Shown: piece by piece, positions 14,501 through 22,511 of the stretch
Numbering within the stretch: position 1 is the stretch's first letter
Layout of the letters: every line of letters begins with the position of its first letter
Assembly: GCA_024276605.1 (NCBI GenBank)
Contig: JAJRWX010000043.1
Location: 1 to 32,994, forward strand
DNA from: Planctomycetota bacterium
Lineage (GTDB): Bacteria; Planctomycetota; Phycisphaerae; UBA1845
Direction of reading: 5' to 3'
Length of the DNA: 32,994 nucleotides
The notes under the pieces: model-generated
Seen by the model: only the letters and a program-made list of their open reading frames with translations
Database searches by the model: none
What the model was told of the DNA's origin: nothing
Position numbers and translations under genes: made by a program

Positions 14501-16626
14501 CGGCGGTCAATTGCAACGACGGCGTCGGGTGTACGGACGATTCGTGCAACGAAGCGACGAACTCGTGCGACAACGTGGCTAACAATGCCAACTGTCCGGA
14601 CGACGGCATTTTCTGCAATGGAACGGAAAGCTGTAGCGCAACGTTGGATTGCGTATCCAGCGGCGATCCGTGTGGAGGTTTGGCATGCGACGAGGGCACG
14701 GCTTCATGTGTGACTTGTCTGATTGATGCGGATTGTGACGACGGTTTGTTCTGCAACGGCGTTGAAACCTGTTCGGCTGGTACGTGTCTGTCAGGTACGG
14801 CAGTTGATTGTAATGATGGCGTTGGATGTACGACTGATTCGTGCAACGAAGCGACAGCCTCGTGTGATAATGTGGCTAACAACGCCAGTTGTGATAATGG
14901 CATTTTCTGCGATGGCGCCGAGATATGCGATGCCGTGTTTGATTGTCAGGCAGGCACAGCCGTTAACTGTGATGACGGCGTCGCTTGTACGGATGATGCG
15001 TGCAACGAAGGCACGAACTCGTGTGACAACGTGGCGAACAATGCCAATTGCGATGACGGTTTGTTCTGCAACGGCGTCGAGACCTGCGATGCGGTAAACG
15101 ACTGTTTGACAGGTTCCGATCCATGTCCGGGACAGCTCTGCGATGAGGGTACCGCAACGTGTAACGATTGCCTAGTCGATGCCGATTGCGATGACGGCGT
15201 ATTCTGTAATGGTGCTGAAACCTGTTTGGCCGGCGTATGCCAGGCAGGTACAGCCGTCAACTGCAACGACGGCGTTGCCTGTACGGATGACTCATGCAAC
15301 GAGGCGACGGCATCGTGTGACAACATCGCCAACGATGCCAACTGTGACAACGGTCTCTTTTGTGACGGCGTGGAAACCTGCGATGCGGTGCTCGATTGCC
15401 AAGCAGGGACAGCGGTCAATTGCAACGACGGTGTTGCTTGTACGGACGACTCGTGCAATGAAGGCACGAATTCGTGCGACAACGTCGCCAATAATGCCAA
15501 CTGTCCTGATGATGGTCTCTTCTGCAACGGAACGGAAAGCTGTGACGCGATCAACGATTGCGTCTCCAGCGGTGATCCCTGTCAGGTTAATCAGGTTTGC
15601 AACGAAGTAACCAACGCGTGCGATTCGACGGGTCCGCCTCCAGGCGAGGGCTTCATCCTTTCGCGTAACGCCGACTTCTCTACGGACGATCGTTCCTTCT
15701 TCCGGAACGAAACGCTGTATATGAAGATGTGGACCGATCAGGTGGACTTCAACGACATTAGCCGGGAACGGTATGAGTTGAAAGATACCGGCGGTACCCG
15801 AATCAGGAATCCGTTGACAAACCATCTTGACGGATCCTGGACGGCTAGTTTTGTGCTGAACAACCTGCCCACCAACGACACCGTGTGGACTTGGAAGGGC
15901 GAGGTCAAGGACAATCCCGGCAATCGGTACAAGCCACAAGTCGATATTACCGTACTGGATGCACCGGCTTGCAGCATTAACGCTGATTGTGATGATGGCG
16001 ATGCCTGTACGACGGATGTGTGCTCGGCTGGAACTTGTTCCAACACACCCATCAGTTGCGACGATGGTGACCCATGTACGTCAGATACATGTTCCGGCGG
16101 TGTCTGCTCCAACAATCCACTACCGACATGCTGCGGCGATGGATTCTGCGACCCCGGCGAGGATTCGTGTAACTGTCCGTCGGATTGCGGAGCGCCTCCG
16201 GCTTCAGAAACGAATTGTACGGATGGAATCGACGAGGATTGTGACGGTAAAACCGACTGCGCCGATGCGGATTGCAGCGGTGACCCGGCTTGCAGTACGC
16301 CGACCGGTGAAGGGTACATCCTGTCATTGAATCCGGACTTCTCAACGGATGATCGGGTCTACAACCGGAACGATATCATCTACATGAAGGTCTGGTCGGA
16401 TCAGGTGGACTTTAACGATATGAATCGTGAACGGTGGGAACTCAAGGATCCCAATAAAAACAAGATACGACAGCCGATGACCAACCATTTCGATGGAACG
16501 TGGACCGCATCTTTTGATCTTACAGGTCTACCCAGCGGTGATACGAGCTGGACGTGGAAGGGCGAAGTTAAGGACAATCCCGGCACCAGTTTCAAGCCGA
16601 CGGATGTGATTACAGTGAATCCCTAG
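11590..16626 (+). CDS. Giant secreted trypsin-like serine protease with P-domain and Cys-rich repeats
   Basis: This 1678-aa protein is exported by a signal peptide (residues 1-26, ending PTWG before Q27). Residues about 140-385 are a trypsin-like protease with the full triad: H205 in TNEHC, D254 in GLDYALV and S338 in GGSSGSP. Residues 385-462 are Cys-rich. Residues about 463-617 match a proprotein-convertase P-domain (TIGDLDVDFTISHTWVGDLT ... AWTITVFDS). Residues 628-1347 hold 14 Cys-rich repeats of mostly 53 aa. Two copies of a 104-aa module of unknown family (1353-1457 and 1574-1678) enclose another Cys-rich stretch. P-domains often follow secreted bacterial proteases. The product is probably extracellular or cell-surface and processed. 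No PEP-CTERM or similar sorting tail is visible. AGGAGG before ATG 11590 decides the start. A strong terminator follows. Confidence 0.93.
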   Translation: MSNAFRIHRLLMVVVVSSAVAAPTWGQAPMRVGEHFPITIDSSAPSAFETASTPDGRIFEVGHKGATYIALHFSDFDLEDDEMVIVSDVRGIQRYTLTGEGKMEAGTFWAQHIKGDTVVIEYVSKGGSEESPDFVIDEYVAGNVNLGGPVIESICGANDFENAVCRSPSIEYDRGKAVARLLINGSSLCTGWLASANSHLITNEHCITTASDALNTDYEFMAEAPSCGSSNCQLCFPGTVFSGATFIQDSPGLDYALVQINNGNPAATYGFLAIDNRTAVVGEQVYLVSHPSGRAKEFAYNSSEDAGGVGTVLSLNEASCSGATQEIGYNNDTEGGSSGSPVLAVSSQKVIALHHCRGNALNCGDPNRGVPIDQICAEICGFLGPQCSINADCDDADPCTTDVCSGGSCSNTPISCPTGQVCNGGVCEGQGACCSGTSCTISSPTNCTGSYLGDGSACGTGQAGNPATYQNAPNVTIPDGGGSGNPATDTINVPDSVTIGDLDVDFTISHTWVGDLTVQISHGGTTVTIMDRPGVPGSTYGCSNDNFSGTRLDDEGTGGTIESQCAANLSSPPNYTPNNPMSAFDGMDSAGAWTITVFDSVSADGGTLNSWSLYIDGVGSNPCTGCTTNAECDDGVFCNGAETCVAGSCQAGTAVDCNDGVGCTTDSCNEGTASCDNIPNDGNCDDGLFCNGAETCDAVNDCQAGTAVNCNDGVACTDDSCNEGTNSCDNIANNANCDNGIFCDGAETCDAVNDCQAGTAVNCNDGVGCTDDSCNEATNSCDNIANNANCDDGLFCNGTETCDAVNDCQAGTAVNCNDGVGCTDDACNEATNSCDNVANNANCDDGLFCNGTETCDAVNDCQAGTAVNCNDGVGCTDDACNEGTNSCDNIANNANCDNGIFCDGAETCDAALDCQAGTAVNCNDGVGCTDDSCNEGTNSCDNIANNANCDDGLFCNGSEICDAVNDCLAGTAVNCNDGVGCTDDSCNEATNSCDNVANNANCPDDGIFCNGTESCSATLDCVSSGDPCGGLACDEGTASCVTCLIDADCDDGLFCNGVETCSAGTCLSGTAVDCNDGVGCTTDSCNEATASCDNVANNASCDNGIFCDGAEICDAVFDCQAGTAVNCDDGVACTDDACNEGTNSCDNVANNANCDDGLFCNGVETCDAVNDCLTGSDPCPGQLCDEGTATCNDCLVDADCDDGVFCNGAETCLAGVCQAGTAVNCNDGVACTDDSCNEATASCDNIANDANCDNGLFCDGVETCDAVLDCQAGTAVNCNDGVACTDDSCNEGTNSCDNVANNANCPDDGLFCNGTESCDAINDCVSSGDPCQVNQVCNEVTNACDSTGPPPGEGFILSRNADFSTDDRSFFRNETLYMKMWTDQVDFNDISRERYELKDTGGTRIRNPLTNHLDGSWTASFVLNNLPTNDTVWTWKGEVKDNPGNRYKPQVDITVLDAPACSINADCDDGDACTTDVCSAGTCSNTPISCDDGDPCTSDTCSGGVCSNNPLPTCCGDGFCDPGEDSCNCPSDCGAPPASETNCTDGIDEDCDGKTDCADADCSGDPACSTPTGEGYILSLNPDFSTDDRVYNRNDIIYMKVWSDQVDFNDMNRERWELKDPNKNKIRQPMTNHFDGTWTASFDLTGLPSGDTSWTWKGEVKDNPGTSFKPTDVITVNP
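13471..15630 (+). repeat. Array of 14 Cys-rich repeats, mostly 159 bp (53 aa)
   Basis: Typical units read CDDGLFCNGAETCDA, then CQAGTAVNCNDGVGCTDD, then SCNEGTNSCDNIANNA, with about eight Cys each. Adjacent units such as those starting at 13636 and 13795 are exactly 159 bases apart. Units 8, 11 and 14 are a different closing type with SGDPC or GSDPC and a shorter end. Units 1, 9 and 12 are an opening type with C.AG.C. The array is thus three blocks of 8, 3 and 3 units, and the first block seems expanded by duplication of inner units 2-7. Synonymous differences show that the copies are not all recent. Confidence 0.95.
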
Positions 16627-16655
16627 CAATCGCTAGGCTAGCTAGTTAGACAACG

Positions 16656-16685
16656 GGCGGGGGCGAAATATCATTCGCCCCCGCC
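16656..16685 (+). terminator. Rho-independent terminator after the protease gene
   Basis: A perfect 12-bp GC-rich stem (GGCGGGGGCGAA/TTCGCCCCCGCC) with a 6-base loop is followed by TTTGTATT. It lies 30 bases after the stop codon at 16626. A smaller CCTAGC/GCTAGG hairpin at 16622-16637 overlaps the stop region. Confidence 0.9.
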
Positions 16686-16771
16686 TTTGTATTATCGTTT
16701 GTCGACACGTACATAAACGTGGCAGAAGTGGACCATGATGCACGTTTCAGGGCCATAAAGGCGTTTTTTTC

Positions 16772-16800
16772 TTGAATTGCATTGTTTGCTGGGGTACAAT
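16772..16800 (+). promoter_or_regulatory. Candidate sigma-70 promoter for the metzincin-like gene
   Basis: TTGAAT (16772-16777) and TACAAT (16795-16800) are separated by exactly 17 bases. They are preceded by AAGGCGTTTTTT, which recurs at 32495-32506. A start near 16807 would give a leader of about 215 bases before ATG 17023. Confidence 0.55.
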
Positions 16801-17022
16801 GACCACTGGGCTGAAAGATAGGAATATCTATCCATGAGCCTTTAGGGGACGTTAAATAACGACTGGGGATAGATGTCACTCACTCCTGATTATGTTCTTG
16901 CCTAGCAGAACGATAATCGTGAATTATTTGCGTCGTACTTTTCATAACCACGATGACATTGGTTCATTGAATGCTGCCAAGGAATGAATCAGCTTTTCAT
17001 GTTTCTAAAGGAGAGTCCAAGC

Positions 17023-20000
17023 ATGCAACGTGATTTGATAGGCATAGCCATAATGGGAATGATGTTATCGGCGATGTCTGCGCCTCTTTCAGGGCAGGAA
17101 ATTGTCATTCCCAATGCTCAGGCAAATGATTTCGTTCTCTCTGAGGGGATGCTCTATTGGGCGGTAGGTCCGGATCCGGATTGTTTTACCAGTGGCGTCG
17201 GCGGATCCATCCGCAAGGCCAGTGCCGGGGGTGGCCCCATCACCACGCTGATCCAGGGAACCGGTTGTTTCAATCCACGGTTGCTGCGCGTAGATTTTGC
17301 CTATCTATATTTTGTAGACGGTATGACCATTCAACGTCTCTGGACCGGCGCCTCAAGCACACTTGTTCCACGATCGATCGTCACATCAACAAGCTTCATC
17401 CAAGATATGGAGGTGGATAATAACTACGTCTGGTGGATCGACGATGATGGCATTCGGCGTATGGGTAATAGCGGATTTGGAACGAACATTCTCTATTTTG
17501 ATCCGCTATTAACGCCGACGGAGCTGGCGACGCCGCAATTCCGACCGGCCTCTTTGTATTGGTTTGAGGAACTCCTTGGATTCGGTCAAGTTCGTAGTCG
17601 CCCCAAGCTTGATGCAACCGGACCGACCAGCACAGCTTCTCCCAGCGTTGCCAACCCGTCACATCTGACGCTCAACGATCTTTCGTATGCTTTCGATGGT
17701 TACGTCTATTGGGCCGAGGAAAACGCCAGGGTACAACGATCACGCTTCGGTAATACGGACATTGTTGAACTTAGTCCGGGGACGACGGGTAACATCGTGC
17801 GTGGCTTAGTGGCTGACGATGTCAACGCCTACTGGGCGGAAGACAGTGGGGCGACCGGGACGGGTGTACTGCGCAGAGCGTCTCGCGATGGTACCAGTTT
17901 AAGTACGATTCTCGTGTCGTTGGGGATCGTCGGTGGATTGCAGCAGGATGCCTGGTACCTCTATTACACCGAGAATGGATCCATCAAGCGCGTCCGCAAG
18001 GATGCCACCGTTACCATCGGCGATCTGACCTGGCAGCAAATTGAAATCACGCAAGCGGTTCAAAAACTGACAAATACCGTGCCGCTAGCCGAGAGCAAAG
18101 AAACATTTGTTCGAGTCTATCCCTCCGTGTTTTTCTCACCGTTTACCAATGTGCGGGCGCAGCTCACCGCGACGCGCGGGGGTGTGCCACTACCCGGGTC
18201 ACCGTTGGCTCCGATCAACGATACATTGTCGCTCCGGGTTGGTGAACCATTCACACGTAACACGCGGAAAGTATTCGTCTTTTCCCTGCCACCCGGATGG
18301 CGTTTCGGTACGATCTTGCTGGAAGTGGAAATTAACCCTGAGCGTGCGCTCCCGGAAACTAACTTCACAAATAACACCATTGCCCAAACGGTTACCTTTA
18401 CGCCGACGGATCCCATTTGTCTGCACATGTGGCCTGTGTTAACCAGCGACCCGGACACGGGGGTTGAGGATGCGGTGTATACCTGGACTGAGGCGGGTTT
18501 CTGGAACAACATCGCACGTTTCGAGTCGATGTGGCCGGTGGGTGGGTTGGGGCTTCTCGTGATACCTGAACCTACCACGGTGAAGAACGGTCGATGGCGA
18601 CCGTTCAGGTGGCCCGATGATGAGAGGTCGATCATCGGGCGCGTTGGCAACGCCAGGGACGGCTCATTCCGCTGCAGGGTCGCCCGCAATTTCGATTCGG
18701 GCATGGTTCATCCCGATGCTTTCTTCGGCGGTGGCAGCAGTATAGCCGGTCGTGGGCAAAGGCCCGGCAGCATTTCATATTCCGTCATGGCCAATGTCGA
18801 TTTCACTAGTTTCGACGCGCCGTTGGGTGGCAAGATTATGGCACAAGAACTTGGTCATAATATGAATCGTCGTCATGTGGATTGCCCCGTAGGCGGACCG
18901 GACAACATCGACAATGGGTATCCCTATCCGACCTGCCAGATTGGGTTTGACGGCGATTTTGCCGGGCCGTGGGGGTTTGATCCGCTGACGGATACGATGA
19001 TTAATCCGAGGTTTGCCAAGGATTTCATGTCCTATTCAGGGCCGGTATGGACTTCAGATTACACCTGGGAGGCGCTTCTAGGCGGACTGGCGACAGCGGC
19101 ACGTTCGACGAGTGTAACACAGACGGAAACTGACAGTTATCGCAGCGGTACCGACGCGTATGTCAGGCCTGAATCATCCGGCGAAACGTCGGCCACGATG
19201 GCGACCTGCGGTGGCGCATCCGGAGATTGCTGTTCCATCATAGGAAACGGAAGCGGTGCCTGTAACGATGATGTGTGTTGTGAGATCGTTTGCGCCTGCG
19301 ATGCTTTTTGCTGTTCCTCAAGCTGGGATGGTGCCTGTGCCACCACGGGGTTTCTCGGTTCAGGTTGCGGCGCCCAGTTATTATGCACGCCGTGTTTCGC
19401 GGCAGCCAACGATCAGCTTTACCTGACAGGTACGATTGCAGCGACAACCAGTGAAGCGCGAATCAATACCGCTCAACGGATTCCTCAGGATTTCTTCTCC
19501 CTCGATGCTTCTACCGTATTACGACAATTATCGCCTGGGGAGCGTCTTGGTACTGACGTGCCGGCTATCGAATTAACGACCACTGACGGTACGGTACTCA
19601 GCACGTTCCCGATGACGACGATAGCGACGGCGGACCACGACGACAATCCGTTCGTTGGATTTACAGAATTAGTTCCGTTCGATCCGGGTACTGACGAGAT
19701 TCGAATTGTGCTTAACGGGGCGGTCCTGGCACGACGCACGGTAAGCCCCAACCCACCAACCGTGCAAATTCTTTCGCCTGTTACAGGTGATGCACCTACC
19801 GGATCACTCGTCGTTGAATGGATGGGTGACGACCCGGACAACCAGTCGCTAACCTACCTTGTCCAATATAGTTCCGACCACGGCTCGACGTGGAGGTTAC
19901 TCGCACTAGACCAGCCTGATAGTGGCATGGGAGCGACTAAACTAACGATAGACAATCTCGATACCATTCCACTACCTGGCAGTGTCGATCAAGCGCCACC

Positions 20001-21225
20001 GGGGAGTAGCCGTATACGCGTGATGGCCTGTGATGGCGTGAACACAGCCATCGCGGTTAGCGAGCCGTTTCTTGTCGGCAACCATACGCCGATGGTGAAG
20101 ATCGAGCGACCACTCGATGGCACGAGGTTTCGCCATACCGATCAAATTTTGCTCAAAGGTCGCGGATTCGATGCGGAAGACGGGCAAATTCCCGACCAGG
20201 GTTACATCTGGAACGTAGATGGCGGTTTCGTTGGCACGGGGATGGAATATGCCATCCCGCGTTTACCACCGGGGACGCACACCGTCGAGCTTATCGTTTA
20301 TGACGCGATGCAAGGAGCTGGAACAGATAAAATCCTCATCGAGGTTATCAGCGGCGTACTCGAAGATAGCAACTGCTGCGAAGCATCTACGTTGCAGGGG
20401 TGCGACGATACGGCATGTGCGCAGGCTGTATGCACCTGTGATCCGTTTTGTTGCCAGAGTTTCTGGGACGCGCGTTGTGCATCGTTCGGTGTGAACGATA
20501 ACGGATGTGGTGCTGATGTGCTGTGCCGCGATATTTGCGGTGGCGTAGGGCGAGACGGTGATGGTGATGGTGTGCCGAATTCCATTGACAACTGCCCCCA
20601 TACGGGCAATCCCACGCAGGTGGATAAGGACAACGATGGTCTTGGCGATCCCTGCGATAACTGCGAGTTTGTATTCAATGTTAAGCAGGAAGACGCGGAC
20701 GGTGATGGATTGGGAGACGTATGCGACCCATGTCCTACTGTAGTGACGGGTGGTAACGATGATTGGGACAGCGATTGTATTCCCAATTCGACTGATTTGT
20801 GTCCATTCGATGCCAATGCCGGGCAGATAGATAGCGACCAGGATGGCCGGGGTGATGCGTGCGACAACTGCCCACAGACATACAACCCGGCTCAATTCGA
20901 TTGCGACGACGATGGTGTGGGCGACGCGTGTGCTATTGCCATGGGGCAGAGCCTGGACTGCAACGCCAACGGTGTGCCGGACACATGCGACTTTGCGCTA
21001 GGGAACTCCTTTGATCTTAATCAGGATCAGATTCCCGATGAGTGTTGCCTAGTAACGTCACCCGATTTGCCGTTCTTCGTGGATTGTATGGGCGGCCCTG
21101 CAAGTAGTCCGACCCTGGCAAAAGAACTATGCCGGGCGCTTTGCTTGGCATCGTTCGACGTGGATCAAAACGGCTATATTGATCTGCGCGATTACGCTGC
21201 TTTCAGTTTCAACTACGTGCCGTAG
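17023..21225 (+). CDS. Giant secreted metzincin-like protein with Ig-like, thrombospondin-3-like and dockerin-like parts
   Basis: From ATG 17023 (AAAGGAG just before it; an upstream ATG at 16984 lacks one) the product is 1400 aa with a signal peptide ending near residue 24. Residues about 28-330 repeat YWAE/YWVDD-like strands of a beta-propeller. Residues 334-470 form a CARDB-like domain (ITQAVQ, VPLAESKETFVRVY). Residues about 470-720 form a metzincin-like domain with QELGHNMNRRH (608-618) and a Met-turn FMSY (M669). The first zinc ligand is Q608, not His. Two CC-rich modules (about 727-786 and 1118-1168, with FCC...WD..CA) enclose Ig-like domains (912-1110). Then come thrombospondin-3-like calcium repeats (1180-1305) and a final DVDQNGYIDLRDYAAF (about 1378-1393), which resembles a dockerin/EF-hand loop. 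It is probably extracellular. Whether it is an active peptidase is doubtful. Confidence 0.9.
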   Translation: MQRDLIGIAIMGMMLSAMSAPLSGQEIVIPNAQANDFVLSEGMLYWAVGPDPDCFTSGVGGSIRKASAGGGPITTLIQGTGCFNPRLLRVDFAYLYFVDGMTIQRLWTGASSTLVPRSIVTSTSFIQDMEVDNNYVWWIDDDGIRRMGNSGFGTNILYFDPLLTPTELATPQFRPASLYWFEELLGFGQVRSRPKLDATGPTSTASPSVANPSHLTLNDLSYAFDGYVYWAEENARVQRSRFGNTDIVELSPGTTGNIVRGLVADDVNAYWAEDSGATGTGVLRRASRDGTSLSTILVSLGIVGGLQQDAWYLYYTENGSIKRVRKDATVTIGDLTWQQIEITQAVQKLTNTVPLAESKETFVRVYPSVFFSPFTNVRAQLTATRGGVPLPGSPLAPINDTLSLRVGEPFTRNTRKVFVFSLPPGWRFGTILLEVEINPERALPETNFTNNTIAQTVTFTPTDPICLHMWPVLTSDPDTGVEDAVYTWTEAGFWNNIARFESMWPVGGLGLLVIPEPTTVKNGRWRPFRWPDDERSIIGRVGNARDGSFRCRVARNFDSGMVHPDAFFGGGSSIAGRGQRPGSISYSVMANVDFTSFDAPLGGKIMAQELGHNMNRRHVDCPVGGPDNIDNGYPYPTCQIGFDGDFAGPWGFDPLTDTMINPRFAKDFMSYSGPVWTSDYTWEALLGGLATAARSTSVTQTETDSYRSGTDAYVRPESSGETSATMATCGGASGDCCSIIGNGSGACNDDVCCEIVCACDAFCCSSSWDGACATTGFLGSGCGAQLLCTPCFAAANDQLYLTGTIAATTSEARINTAQRIPQDFFSLDASTVLRQLSPGERLGTDVPAIELTTTDGTVLSTFPMTTIATADHDDNPFVGFTELVPFDPGTDEIRIVLNGAVLARRTVSPNPPTVQILSPVTGDAPTGSLVVEWMGDDPDNQSLTYLVQYSSDHGSTWRLLALDQPDSGMGATKLTIDNLDTIPLPGSVDQAPPGSSRIRVMACDGVNTAIAVSEPFLVGNHTPMVKIERPLDGTRFRHTDQILLKGRGFDAEDGQIPDQGYIWNVDGGFVGTGMEYAIPRLPPGTHTVELIVYDAMQGAGTDKILIEVISGVLEDSNCCEASTLQGCDDTACAQAVCTCDPFCCQSFWDARCASFGVNDNGCGADVLCRDICGGVGRDGDGDGVPNSIDNCPHTGNPTQVDKDNDGLGDPCDNCEFVFNVKQEDADGDGLGDVCDPCPTVVTGGNDDWDSDCIPNSTDLCPFDANAGQIDSDQDGRGDACDNCPQTYNPAQFDCDDDGVGDACAIAMGQSLDCNANGVPDTCDFALGNSFDLNQDQIPDECCLVTSPDLPFFVDCMGGPASSPTLAKELCRALCLASFDVDQNGYIDLRDYAAFSFNYVP

Positions 21226-21378
21226 CCGGTGCTCCGATCTGTATGGCATGAAGGGCGCGTCCGGTAAACAGATCGCTGAAACTGCTGTGCTGCTTGTCAG
21301 GTGATTTGTTCATAGTTAACCGTGCCAAGCATGAATGTGCAGTCCTATGATGTGGCGGAGAGGGAAAGGAGCACCGGG

Positions 21379-21768
21379 ATGCACAACCCAGAGTATACCA
21401 CGGATCATCCTCTGTTGGATGATAAGCAAACGCCTCAAAATAGCAGCATCTTTCAGCCGAGCATAGCGGTAGATGAGATATTCGAGCACATGTTTGTTCA
21501 GGAACTGCGCGATGGCCGGCTAACGCCCAAGCGGCGAAAGCGATTGGTACAGTACGCTGCGCAGATGGGACTATCCGCAAGACAAGCAGGTGTGCTGATG
21601 GATCGGTGTTGCCAAAACGCGATTGTGAAAGGTGATGAGCCGGCGTATGGGCATGCGCTTCGACTCGCAGACCCACCGCAGCCGAGAATTTCCGAGCCAA
21701 CACGCATGGCTATCATCATCGCTATATCGTTAGTTGTTGATACGCTACTCATCTGTTGGTTATGGTAA
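21379..21768 (+). CDS. Small C-tail-anchored membrane protein, unknown function
   Basis: From ATG 21379 the product is 129 aa. AAAGGAGC at 21365-21372 supports this start over in-frame GTG 21322 or ATG 21331. A soluble acidic/polar N-terminal part is followed by a basic helical stretch (DGRLTPKRRKRLVQYAAQMG, then LSARQAGVLMDRCCQNA), and the protein ends in one membrane helix (RMAIIIAISLVVDTLLICWLW). This topology puts the body in the cytoplasm. I do not recognise a family. It follows the giant secreted gene by about 150 bases and converges with the signalling cluster. Confidence 0.75.
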   Translation: MHNPEYTTDHPLLDDKQTPQNSSIFQPSIAVDEIFEHMFVQELRDGRLTPKRRKRLVQYAAQMGLSARQAGVLMDRCCQNAIVKGDEPAYGHALRLADPPQPRISEPTRMAIIIAISLVVDTLLICWLW

Positions 21769-21898
21769 GTGTCGGTTGGTATGAAGGCGTTGATGTTCAG
21801 GCGGTATCGTTCGTGCTGAGGACACGATGGACCAGGCGTCGGTGTGCGCCGACCAAGTCACGGCAGATGAGTTCAACACGCTGGGTTAAATGTCGGCG

Positions 21899-22339
21899 TT
21901 ATTTGAGTACCCGGCGTACAAGTCCTCGCATACTATGATACTTAGCCAGATGTTTCCGGTGCATTGAATAGTCAATCAGCGCGCGATCGGCCGCTTCCAT
22001 CAGTTCGATTAGTGGGAAGGGCTTAATGAGCACGTCTTTAATGCCGATACGCAGTGCTTCGATGATCTGCTCGCATGTAGGATTCGTTCCCGTAATAATC
22101 ACGGGGCGTGAACTAAGTGCGCTTAGTTCGTCCGCCAGCGCTATACCGTTAGCGTCTTCGAGATCCATATCGGCGATGACCAGGTCATGGGGGTTGATGA
22201 TTTCCGTATCCAAACATGCCGTAGCCGTGCTGACGCAGGTCAGATGTGCGTCAAATCGTTGGGAAAACGCAGCCACGAACATTTCAACCAATTCGGGTGT
22301 CGGTTCGACCAACATGATTTTGTAGGGTCTGGTTGTCAT
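21899..22339 (-). CDS. Response-regulator receiver protein without output domain
   Basis: The 146-aa protein is a single receiver domain with a C-terminal extension of about 30 basic residues. The phosphoacceptor is D57 (LVIADMD), with T83 and K106 (LIKPF) in the expected places. The acidic pair normally found after beta-1 is reduced to E12-P13 (IMLVEPTPE), so magnesium binding may be altered. It lies 172 bases downstream of the histidine-kinase gene in the same direction and may be a phosphate-accepting partner or shuttle for it. That is inference from context. Confidence 0.88.
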   Translation of the reverse strand: MTTRPYKIMLVEPTPELVEMFVAAFSQRFDAHLTCVSTATACLDTEIINPHDLVIADMDLEDANGIALADELSALSSRPVIITGTNPTCEQIIEALRIGIKDVLIKPFPLIELMEAADRALIDYSMHRKHLAKYHSMRGLVRRVLK

Positions 22340-22511
22340 GTTGAAAGTGGGGCGGACTCCCCAGGGAATTCATCGTTTTCGAATGATGTATGGTTGTGGG
22401 ATCGCAAGCTGCCACTGACATGGCACCATTGAGTTGCTATTTCCTGTACATGTTCCAAGGATAACACTAAGGTGTGGTTGCGTAGAGAAGGTTGTGGTCG
22501 ATTGGCTTGGT

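Noticed and set aside
13311-15554. Long minus-strand open frames (284, 243 and 202 codons) opposite the protease repeats
   Set aside because: They follow the 159-bp period of the coding repeats, have no start signals and give repetitive Ser/Gln/Pro sequence; they are shadows of the array.
13471-15630. Regular repeats considered as a CRISPR array
   Set aside because: Units are 159 bp without spacers, in frame, and code Cys-rich protein; no cas gene is near.
21236-21274. GATCTG/CAGATC inverted repeat after the metzincin-like gene as a terminator
   Set aside because: Only six pairs with a long loop and no T tract.
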